13,239 bases of DNA from NCBI GenBank assembly GCA_964486395.1, contig CAZALP010000016.1, positions 1 through 13,239 on the forward strand, read 5' to 3'. The DNA is from CAYYJV01 sp964486395 (GTDB taxonomy: Bacteria > Patescibacteriota > Minisyncoccia > Minisyncoccales > MHMH01). This document shows, one piece after another, positions 8,196 through 13,239 of this stretch. The notes beneath the pieces were generated by a model that made no database searches, was not told the origin of the DNA, and saw only the letters and a program-made list of their open reading frames with translations. A program made the translations under genes and the position numbers. Position 1 is the first letter of the stretch, and each line of letters opens with the position of its first letter.

Positions 8196-8576
8196 TTATT
8201 TTTTTTGACACTTCAGGCAAAGGCGGGCGGCGGGATAAGCTTTCAGCCGTTTTTCATCAATATTCTTTTTGCAGTTTTCGCATTTCCCGTATTTGCCCTT
8301 GAGTGGGTTTTTGATTTTTTCCAGAGCCAAATTGATGTCCCTGAGGCGGGTTTCCAAACTGTATTCCACTGGCAGTCGGGCGTCGTATTCTTCCACTTCG
8401 TCTGCGCCGATTTCCAAAGCGGCGCCGCCGAATTCTCCGTCAAAGCTGGGAAATTTGGAATCCCAGTCGTCTTTGAGGCCGGGGTCTTTTTTGGCGATTT
8501 TTTCCAGCTCTTCCTTCACGGTTTTCCTTTCTTTCTCTAGTCTTTCTTTTAATTCTTTTAGTAAGTTTTTGTCCAT
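8196..8576 (-). CDS. TraR/DksA-type C4 zinc-finger protein
   Basis: This 126-residue protein has an N-terminal coiled coil (about residues 1-30, MDKNLLKELKERLEKERKTV), an acidic Gly-rich tip (about 31-64), a second helix (about 68-90) and a zinc finger with Cys99, Cys102, Cys120 and Cys123 in the C-x2-C-x17-C-x2-C spacing of the TraR/DksA family. Members insert a coiled coil into the RNA polymerase secondary channel and adjust transcription initiation. The tip lacks an obvious DxxDxA motif of true DksA, so ppGpp synergy should not be assumed, and it resembles the general DksA-like group found in many bacteria. The gene is monocistronic, with a promoter at 8583-8612 and a terminator at 8150-8179. 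Confidence 0.9.
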   Translation of the reverse strand: MDKNLLKELKERLEKERKTVKEELEKIAKKDPGLKDDWDSKFPSFDGEFGGAALEIGADEVEEYDARLPVEYSLETRLRDINLALEKIKNPLKGKYGKCENCKKNIDEKRLKAYPAARLCLKCQKK

Positions 8577-8582
8577 GATTTG

Positions 8583-8612
8583 ATTATATCACAACAAATA
8601 AAATTTAGCCAA
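8583..8612 (-). promoter_or_regulatory. Extended -10 promoter of the dksA-like gene, leaderless
   Basis: On the minus strand a perfect TATAAT (8588-8583) is preceded by TGA, making an extended -10. A weak -35 TTGGCT lies 18 bases upstream (8612-8607). Only six bases separate the -10 from the ATG at 8576, so transcription should begin at the start codon. Confidence 0.65.
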
Positions 8613-8755
8613 TATAAAAAGGCCTAATGCCCACAATTCATAATATAGTATTACTTGGGCAACTCAGGCCCTTTTAGTCCTTCAATAAATTCAGGACTTT
8701 GTCTATGGGGCCGGGAACCGGCTTTTTAGCCTTGATCCCAGCTGGATAAGGTACT
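8612..8755 (-). ncRNA. Candidate small structured RNA between the amidase and dksA-like genes
   Basis: A promoter-like TTGACA (8790-8785), 17-base spacer and GAAAAT (8767-8762) would start a transcript near 8755. It would run through a GCCGG/CCGGC hairpin (8722-8710), an AGTCCT/AGGACT hairpin (8698-8676) and the strong terminator at 8616-8675, about 145 nt in all. No SRP, 6S or tmRNA signature was recognised. The stretch could instead be the amidase 3' untranslated region. An open frame of 63 codons from a TTG overlaps it, but that frame is not convincing as a gene. Confidence 0.25.
8616..8675 (-). terminator. Long-stem intrinsic terminator downstream of the amidase
   Basis: On the minus strand AAAAGGGCCT pairs with AGGCCTTTTT (10 bp with one G-U wobble). 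Inside lie a TGCCCA/TGGGCA stem and a TAATA/TATTA tip, and the outer arm ends in a T-run. The wobble pairs only in minus-strand RNA (it would be C-A in the opposite RNA), which points to minus-strand function, either for the amidase message or for the candidate small RNA. Confidence 0.7.
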
Positions 8756-8761
8756 ACTTGT

Positions 8762-8790
8762 ATTTTCCGGGAAACAAGCGTCTTTGTCAA
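8762..8790 (-). promoter_or_regulatory. Possible promoter of the candidate small RNA
   Basis: A consensus -35 TTGACA (8790-8785), 17-base spacing, and GAAAAT (8767-8762), which matches four of six -10 positions. The spacer region can also fold (CTTGT/ACAAG), so the match may be fortuitous. Confidence 0.35.
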
Positions 8791-8857
8791 TGGGGCAAAA
8801 ATTATTGAAATGAAGATAAACCCTTCGTGTTTTCCACAGCTTTTCCCCAGATCCAGG

Positions 8858-10258
8858 TTACTCAATTAAAGAATTGAAATACTCCCAGTCGAAATTCCAG
8901 GGATCGGTTTTTCTGCCCGGAGATATGTCGCTATGACCCACTATATTCTCGTCTGGCACTTGATATTTTTCCTTTAGATGTTTTATCAATCCCGCCAAGG
9001 AAATATACTGCTCTTCGGTCAGAGTATTGTCTTTGTAGCTAATCGCTTCTATACCAATGGAAAAGTTATTGACGTTTGTGCGGCCGTCAGGCATCTGACT
9101 GGGGCCCGCATGATAGGCGATGGCTTCTTCGGGAGCCGTTTGGTAAACGGTCCCGTCTCTGTCAATTAAGTAATGGGCCGCTACCCCGTACCTCTCGTAT
9201 TCATCCAGCACTCCTTCCAAGCTGTAAACATCTCCACCTAAAGCGTTGTAGACGGTATGGATGACAATAGTGTCAATAGTACGGGGAGATTGAGGTATCC
9301 GGTATCCAAAATCGAGAATCCTCTCATTGATTTCAGGCATGGTGATTTTAGGTTCCGTGGGTTTTTCAGCTTCCTCAGGTTTTTCCGCAGGCTGTTCTGG
9401 GATCATTTCCTCTTCTCTTGATTCTTTTGCAGGCTCTTCTCCCCTGACGGCAAAATACCAGTACCAGAAAGTGCCCACTGCCGCCAAAATGGCGAAAATG
9501 AGCAGGGAAAGCAGCACTTTAATCCACACTTTATTCATAACAGAGGGTTTTTCGGGGAAAACTCCGGAGATTTTGGGAGCAGGGGGCTTTTTAATTTTCG
9601 GAAACTTAACAGAGGGTTTTTCGGGGAAAACTCCGGAGATTTTGGGAGCAGGGGGCTTTTTAATTTTCGGAAACTTAACAGAGGGTTTTTCGGGGAAAAC
9701 TCCGGAGATTTTGGGAGTAAGGGGTTTTTTAATTTTCGGAAACTTGGTTTTGGGCTTTTCCGGAGCCGGTTTTTCTTCGGGAGGAGCGGGAGGTTTTGGA
9801 GGAGGAATTGGTGGCGGCATGGGTCTGGCGGGCGCAGGCCCGGTTTCTCTCCCTTCAGCTTTGGCAGCTACTCTTTCTAGAAATTTTATTCTTTCTGCCT
9901 CTTCTTTTTGCTGGATTTCTTTTAATTTTTCTTTTATCCTCTCTTCTTTCTTTTCTTTTTCCTCCGATTCTCTGACTTCGGCTGCAGTCGCTTCCTTTTG
10001 CTTTTCTTCTTTCATTTGTTTTATTTCCTCTTTCCTTTTTTGAATTTCTTCTTCTGCCTTTCTTCTTTCAGCCGCCTCCCTTTCTGCCCTGGCCAGTCTT
10101 TCTTTTTCCCGTTTTTCTTCTTCTTCTGCCTTGAGCTTGGCTATTCTCTCTCTTTCTTTTTTGGATTCTTCTTCCCTAAGCCGGGAAATGTCTTTTTCCA
10201 TAGTTTTGATTTCCCCTCGTTCCAGGTATTGCATTTTTTTATCATTTTCGTTGGTCAT
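8858..10258 (-). CDS. Membrane-anchored N-acetylmuramoyl-L-alanine amidase with cytoplasmic coiled coil
   Basis: This 466-residue protein has an extremely charged Glu/Lys/Arg-rich coiled coil (about residues 10-135), a Pro-rich linker (RPMPPPIPPPKPPAPP), three 23-residue tandem repeats (about 170-240, unit KFPKIKKPPAPKISGVFPEK), one membrane helix (about 243-270), an acidic Pro/Glu linker, and a C-terminal Amidase_2 domain (about 315-466). Zinc ligands are visible: His334 (VIHTVY), His442 (VGHSDISPG) and Asp452 (KTDP), the AmpD-type spacing, plus Glu404 (SIGIEAIS). The amidase cuts the bond between MurNAc and L-alanine in the wall and lies outside the membrane, while the coiled coil should be cytoplasmic. 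A long intracellular coiled coil is unusual for this family and may couple the enzyme to a cytoplasmic partner. Met241 begins just before the membrane helix and might mark an older start, but no ribosome site supports that. The gene starts 62 bases after pnp. Confidence 0.9.
   Translation of the reverse strand: MTNENDKKMQYLERGEIKTMEKDISRLREEESKKERERIAKLKAEEEEKREKERLARAEREAAERRKAEEEIQKRKEEIKQMKEEKQKEATAAEVRESEEKEKKEERIKEKLKEIQQKEEAERIKFLERVAAKAEGRETGPAPARPMPPPIPPPKPPAPPEEKPAPEKPKTKFPKIKKPLTPKISGVFPEKPSVKFPKIKKPPAPKISGVFPEKPSVKFPKIKKPPAPKISGVFPEKPSVMNKVWIKVLLSLLIFAILAAVGTFWYWYFAVRGEEPAKESREEEMIPEQPAEKPEEAEKPTEPKITMPEINERILDFGYRIPQSPRTIDTIVIHTVYNALGGDVYSLEGVLDEYERYGVAAHYLIDRDGTVYQTAPEEAIAYHAGPSQMPDGRTNVNNFSIGIEAISYKDNTLTEEQYISLAGLIKHLKEKYQVPDENIVGHSDISPGRKTDPWNFDWEYFNSLIE
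9541..9747 (-). repeat. Three tandem 69-bp repeats inside the amidase gene
   Basis: Units lie at 9541-9609, 9610-9678 and 9679-9747. The first two are identical base for base; the third differs at a few positions near its end. Each encodes 23 residues (KFPKIKKPPAPKISGVFPEK plus SV and a linker) in the cytoplasmic stretch before the membrane helix. The identity shows a recent in-frame duplication and predicts copy-number variation between strains. Confidence 0.95.
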
Positions 10259-10266
10259 GGCTCTAA

Positions 10267-10287
10267 ATTTAACCCTAAAGGTTAAAT
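10267..10287. promoter_or_regulatory. Palindrome upstream of the amidase gene
   Basis: ATTTAACC and GGTTAAAT form an 8-bp inverted repeat around a CTAAA loop, ending 9 bases before the amidase ATG at 10258. It merges with the first iteron of the adjacent cluster. It could be an operator or an RNA hairpin near the start of the message. Confidence 0.4.
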
Positions 10288-10310
10288 AGAGTTAAATGAA
10301 GTTAAATGGA
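10281..10310 (+). repeat. 10-bp-period iterons between pnp and the amidase gene
   Basis: Three units, GTTAAATAGA, GTTAAATGAA and GTTAAATGGA, lie head to tail, followed by GATTTAATCT. They fill most of the 62-base gap between pnp and the amidase gene. They share the GRARTTAA core and 10-bp period with the cluster at 6959-6994. Confidence 0.7.
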
Positions 10311-10320
10311 GATTTAATCT

Positions 10321-12411
10321 TTAGGATTTAGCGGCTTTAATGGACAAATTGATTCTGCCTTGTTCGTCGATGGAAATCACCTTGACTGTCACCATATCTC
10401 CCACCTTGACCACGTCTTCTACTTTTTCTACGTGATAGGGGGCCAGCTGGGAGATGTGCACCAGGCCTTCCTGGCCGGGAAGAATTTCCACAAAAGCTCC
10501 AAAATTTAAGATTCTTTTTACTTTTCCCTGAAAGGTCTCCCCTACTTTAACTTCCCGGGTAATGTTTTTGATCCATTCCACTGCCTTTTGGGCGGCTTCC
10601 TCTTTTTCTGCGGTAACGAATACCCTGCCCGAATCCTCAATGTCAATTGATACTTCGCATTTTTCAATAATTTCGTTGATGATTTTTCCGCCGGGTCCAA
10701 TTACCTCCCGGATTTTATCCGGCTTTATCTGCAAAGTATATATTCTCGGAGCCCACGGAGACAATTTTTTTCTCGGCTCTGGCAGGGTTTTTCTCATTTT
10801 ATCCAGGATTTGGAGGCGCACTTTCTTTCCAAGTTCCAAGGCCTCTTTTAATATTTTATCATTAATCCCTTCAATTTTAACGTCCAGCTGCATGGCAGTA
10901 ATTCCGTCTTCGGTCCCCGCCACCTTGAAATCCATATCGCCTTCGTGGTCTTCCGGGCCCTGGATATCAGCTAAAAGCTTGTAATTTCCCTTTTCGTCTG
11001 TCATTAACCCCAAGGCAATTCCTGCAGCCGGCTTTTTAAGAGGCACTCCGGCATCCATTAAAGCCAAGGAAGCAGCTGACACAGAAGCCATGGAAGTGGA
11101 ACCGTTGGAAGAAAGGATTTCCGTCACCACCCTCATGGTATACGGGAATTCCTCAAAGTCGGGCACCAGCGGATGCAATGCTTTCTCTGCCAGCATGCCG
11201 TGTCCTATTTCCCTTCTTCCGGGACCCCGCATGGGTTTCACTTCTCCTGAAGAATAAGGAGGGAAGTTGTAGTGGTGCATAAAGCGTTTTTTCCCCCGGA
11301 TTTCCATTCCTTCCAGCAGCCTGACATCAGAAGGAGTTCCCAGAGTCAGAATGGAAAGAGCCTTTGTTTCTCCTCGCATAAAAAGCCCGGATCCGTGAGT
11401 TCTGGGCAGAAGGCCGGCTTCCGTCTCTATTTTTCTTACTTCTTCCAGCTTTCTGCCATCCGGCCTTCTTTCTTTCTTCAAGACGTTTTGGTGGATTATC
11501 TTTTCCACTTCTCTGTCAAAGAATTTTTTGGCATACTCTTGTTTCCCCAAACCGGGATATTTTCCTTCCACAAAGTAAGCCAGGTCCGCTTTCAGTTCGC
11601 TGACCGGACTTTCTTTTTGGTAGAGGGCTTTTTCCAGTCTGTCTCCCAAAAATTCCCGCATTTCTCGTTCCAGTTCCGGATCTGCGGGGGGCGGCTCGAT
11701 GACCGCCTTTTCCTTGCCCTCTCTTTTAATAATTTCCTTTTGGAATTCTACAAGTTTTTTGAGATGGGGAAGAGCGAAATCGTAAGCTTGGAGCACGGTT
11801 TTTTCGTCGGTTTCCTCGCCTTCCATTTCAATCATATTGAGCAAGAATTCCTCACCAGCATTTTGGGGAGGGGCCACGCCGGCTAAAACTAAATCCATTC
11901 CGCTTTCTTCTCTTTCAGCATATACCGGATTTAAAATAAGGTCTTTTCCCCTTTTTCCCACTCTTAAGCAGGCGATGGGCCCTGACCAGGGGATGTTGGA
12001 AATGGAGAGAGCGATGGAAGCCGCCAAAAGCCCGATTATATCCGGATCGTTTTCTCCGTCCCAAGACAAGCAAGTTACCACCACCTGCACTTCCCTTTTG
12101 AGATGTTTTGGGAACCTCGGCCGAATAGTCCGGTCAATGGCGCGGGCTGTCAGTATGGCTTCGTCTGAGGGCCGGCTTTCCCTTCGGATGAATCGAGAGC
12201 CCAGGATTTTTCCCGCGGCGTAAAACCTTTCTTCGTATTCCACGGTCAAGGGGAAGAAGTCTATTCCCTCTCTTTCTTGGTTCGACATGACGGCTGTGGC
12301 CAAAACTACGGTGTCTCCGTATCTGACCAGACAGGAGCCATTAGCTTTTTCGGCTAGGTTCTTAATTTCTACACTCAAATCTCGCCCGCCTAGTTCTAAT
12401 TTAAATTTCAT
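10321..12411 (-). CDS. pnp: Polynucleotide phosphorylase (polyribonucleotide nucleotidyltransferase)
   Basis: A 696-residue, full-length enzyme that degrades RNA 3' to 5' using phosphate, releasing nucleoside diphosphates, and acts as a trimer in the cytoplasm. Domain order is complete: RNase PH 1 (about 1-140), helical linker, RNase PH 2 (about 320-540), KH (GPGG loop at 572-575) and S1 (about 622-692, GLVHISQLAPYHVEKVEDVV). Family motifs include HHYNFPPYSSGEVK, GPGRREIGHGMLAEKAL, SSNGSTSMASVSAASLALMD and the catalytic GDMDFKVAGTEDG with Asp492 and Asp494. I chose the ATG at 12411 (MKFKLELGGRDLSV), as in homologues. A GTG at 12450 lies inside the upstream palindromic array and would add 13 non-conserved residues. 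The array at 12421-12495 is probably in its leader or promoter. Confidence 0.97.
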   Translation of the reverse strand: MKFKLELGGRDLSVEIKNLAEKANGSCLVRYGDTVVLATAVMSNQEREGIDFFPLTVEYEERFYAAGKILGSRFIRRESRPSDEAILTARAIDRTIRPRFPKHLKREVQVVVTCLSWDGENDPDIIGLLAASIALSISNIPWSGPIACLRVGKRGKDLILNPVYAEREESGMDLVLAGVAPPQNAGEEFLLNMIEMEGEETDEKTVLQAYDFALPHLKKLVEFQKEIIKREGKEKAVIEPPPADPELEREMREFLGDRLEKALYQKESPVSELKADLAYFVEGKYPGLGKQEYAKKFFDREVEKIIHQNVLKKERRPDGRKLEEVRKIETEAGLLPRTHGSGLFMRGETKALSILTLGTPSDVRLLEGMEIRGKKRFMHHYNFPPYSSGEVKPMRGPGRREIGHGMLAEKALHPLVPDFEEFPYTMRVVTEILSSNGSTSMASVSAASLALMDAGVPLKKPAAGIALGLMTDEKGNYKLLADIQGPEDHEGDMDFKVAGTEDGITAMQLDVKIEGINDKILKEALELGKKVRLQILDKMRKTLPEPRKKLSPWAPRIYTLQIKPDKIREVIGPGGKIINEIIEKCEVSIDIEDSGRVFVTAEKEEAAQKAVEWIKNITREVKVGETFQGKVKRILNFGAFVEILPGQEGLVHISQLAPYHVEKVEDVVKVGDMVTVKVISIDEQGRINLSIKAAKS

Positions 12412-12420
12412 AAAATTTAA

Positions 12421-12495
12421 CACTAATACACGAATTGGCACCAATGTCACGAATAAAATATTGGTGTCATTCGTGTAAACATTAGTGAATTGGTG
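12421..12495. repeat. CACNAAT/ATTNGTG palindromic heptamer array upstream of pnp
   Basis: Four forward heptamers (CACTAAT 12421, CACGAAT 12429, CACCAAT 12439, CACGAAT 12448) are followed by four inverted ones (ATTGGTG 12460, ATTCGTG 12469, ATTAGTG 12481, ATTGGTG 12489). The variable middle base of units 1, 2 and 3 is complementary to that of the mirrored units, so the arms fold into one long hairpin (12421-12487) with a 14-base loop. It starts 9 bases before the pnp ATG. Confidence 0.85.
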
Positions 12496-12503
12496 TTATT
12501 TAA

Positions 12504-13013
12504 TTATTTTTTATTTTTAAGTAGGTATTTATTCGGCGTTTCTCCCAAGTCAAGAAATTCGTCGGCTTTTTCTCTTAATTTTGAGGAGGCCGATTTTCCG
12601 AAAGCCACTACTTCTACTCTTTTCCCTTGGTTTTGGAGGTACTCCACCAGTTGGAGAAAATCCCCGTCTCCAGAAACCAAAACAATCACATTTATATCTT
12701 CAGCGATCCTAATGGCATCAATAGTAATTCCCACGTCCCAGTCGGCCTTTTTCATTCCTCCATAAAATTCCTGGAGGTCTCTGACTCTAGTTTCGATTCC
12801 CAAGTTGGTCAAAGCTTCAAAAAAAGGCTTTTCCTCGCCAGTTTTGGTCCTGACCACGTATCCAAAAGCCCTGATAAGTTTTCTTCCCCCTACAGCCACT
12901 TTTAGAATCTCCTTGAAGTTAACTTTAGCCCCGTAGAGGTTTTTAGCCGAGTGATAGAGGTTTTGGACGTCGATTAAGACGGCAACTTTTTGCTCTTTGT
13001 GTTTGGGTAACAT
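12504..13013 (-). CDS. NYN-domain (LabA/DUF88-like) PIN-fold protein
   Basis: This 169-residue protein is a single NYN domain with the family's acidic residues: Asp15 and Asn18 in VLIDVQNLY, Asp91 and Asp93 in KKADWDVGITIDAI, and Asp116/Asp118 in VSGDGDFLQLVEYL. NYN domains have a PIN/FLAP nuclease fold and are predicted metal-dependent RNases; the substrate is unknown here. I chose the ATG at 13013 over an in-frame TTG at 13028 that adds only KIKV-type residues. It lies just upstream of pnp on the same strand with the palindromic array between, so the pair may both act on RNA. It has no membrane segment or extra domain. Confidence 0.88.
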   Translation of the reverse strand: MLPKHKEQKVAVLIDVQNLYHSAKNLYGAKVNFKEILKVAVGGRKLIRAFGYVVRTKTGEEKPFFEALTNLGIETRVRDLQEFYGGMKKADWDVGITIDAIRIAEDINVIVLVSGDGDFLQLVEYLQNQGKRVEVVAFGKSASSKLREKADEFLDLGETPNKYLLKNKK

Positions 13014-13046
13014 AACTTTAATTTTCAATTATCAATTTTTAATTTA

Positions 13047-13148
13047 CCCACTATTCATACACAGCAATCAATGTCGCAATTTTAAAGTTTTCAAACACGT
13101 TTTGATTATTGAATTATTGAAAATTCATTGCTGTGTGCGAACAGTGGG
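13047..13148. repeat. Imperfect 22-bp inverted repeat upstream of the NYN gene
   Basis: CCCACTATTCATACACAGCA (13047 onward, 22 bases) is matched in reverse complement at 13127-13148 with three mismatches. The arms enclose about 58 AT-rich bases. The right arm runs into the tandem repeat, so the left arm is a diverged inverted copy of that unit. No transposase is present. Confidence 0.7.
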
Positions 13149-13201
13149 CTGCGTGCGAACAGTGGGCTGCGTGCGAACAGTGGGCTGCGTGCGAACAGTG
13201 G
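13135..13201 (+). repeat. 18-bp tandem repeat, 3.7 copies
   Basis: The unit GTGCGAACAGTGGGCTGC occurs at 13135, 13153 and 13171 with perfect identity, then a 13-base partial copy at 13189-13201. The units abut with no spacers, so it is a minisatellite, not a CRISPR. Its GC content contrasts with the AT-rich surroundings. The remaining bases to 13239 are AT-rich, with recurring TTATTGAA-like words and no gene. Confidence 0.95.
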
Positions 13202-13239
13202 ACTAATTGGTTATTGAACATTGATAATTTAGTGCTTAA

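Noticed and set aside
8710..8727. Plus-strand terminator (GCCGG/CCGGC then T5)
   Set aside because: No plus-strand gene ends nearby; the hairpin is more sensible as part of the minus-strand transcript.
7022..8839. DnaA boxes and a replication origin
   Set aside because: TGTGGAAAA (7022-7030) and TTTTCCACA (8830-8838) fit a loose DnaA-box pattern, but they are single, far apart, one is near coding sequence, and no dnaA or dnaN gene is present.
8674..8865. 63-codon minus-strand frame downstream of the amidase
   Set aside because: It needs a TTG start overlapping the amidase stop, has no ribosome site or recognised motif, and the DNA is better explained by hairpins and a terminator. A decayed gene cannot be excluded.
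9327..10043. Plus-strand open frame of 238 codons with Gly/Phe-rich repeats
   Set aside because: It is the antisense of the amidase coiled coil and 69-bp repeats; low-complexity Ser/Phe/Gly content results from reading Glu/Lys codons backwards.
12412..12450. Upstream GTG start for pnp
   Set aside because: It lies inside the palindromic array and adds residues absent from the conserved PNPase N-terminus.
13047..13148. Insertion sequence with terminal inverted repeats
   Set aside because: Only about 58 AT-rich bases lie between the arms, with no transposase and no clear target-site duplication.
13135..13201. CRISPR array
   Set aside because: Units are 18 bp and abut without spacers, and no cas gene is near.
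12997..13206. Plus-strand frame ending in CVRTVG repeats
   Set aside because: The peptide repeat is just the 18-bp minisatellite translated; the rest is AT-rich and antisense to the NYN gene start.

Overview
The window looks like a metagenome-assembled piece of a Candidate Phyla Radiation (Patescibacteria, most likely Parcubacteria-like) genome. The main clue is a VirB2-type pilin of the kind common in these bacteria, followed by a TrbL/VirB6-like membrane protein and preceded by a giant cysteine-rich surface protein that ends in the same pilin hairpin. Supporting clues are short, mostly strandwise-packed genes, no convincing Shine-Dalgarno sequences, and -10 boxes only 6 to 18 bases before several start codons. 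This lineage call is inference from gene content; no rRNA or tRNA is present to confirm it. The standard genetic code fits: every complete gene ends in TAA or TAG, and long frames are uninterrupted.

Layout. Bases 1-6940, minus strand, form a likely operon read right to left: rsmA (16S rRNA dimethyltransferase), the giant Cys-rich/Fn3-like/pilin-domain protein (overlaps rsmA by 11 bases and is interrupted by a 100-N scaffold gap), a small membrane-anchored PsbP-like protein (1 base later), a pilin with a cysteine-rich tail (with its own promoter), and a multi-spanning TrbL/VirB6-like protein that runs off the left edge. Bases 7082-8125, plus strand, encode a membrane-anchored LysM-LysM-CHAP peptidoglycan hydrolase, diverging from rsmA. 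A two-way terminator separates it from a convergent TraR/DksA-type zinc-finger gene (8576-8196). To the right, all on the minus strand, come a NYN-domain (LabA-like) protein, pnp (polynucleotide phosphorylase), and a membrane-anchored N-acetylmuramoyl-L-alanine amidase with a long cytoplasmic coiled coil and three 23-residue tandem repeats.

How they may work together. The left half appears to encode the surface and membrane parts of a type IV secretion-like or pilus-like apparatus: pilin subunit, membrane channel, and a large disulfide-rich adhesin-like tip or wall protein anchored by a pilin hairpin. Two membrane-tethered cell-wall hydrolases nearby could remodel peptidoglycan for growth or for such an apparatus, but no direct link is shown. 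The right half pairs two RNA-metabolism genes (NYN and pnp).

The non-coding DNA is unusually structured: a CACNAAT/ATTNGTG palindromic array before pnp, two 10-bp-period iteron clusters beside the two wall-hydrolase genes, a possible small RNA with a strong terminator between the amidase and dksA-like genes, and an 18-bp tandem plus inverted repeat at the right end. The scaffold gap at 5738-5837 is flanked by an exact 55-base duplicate and is almost certainly an artefact; collapsing it restores one 1004-residue reading frame.
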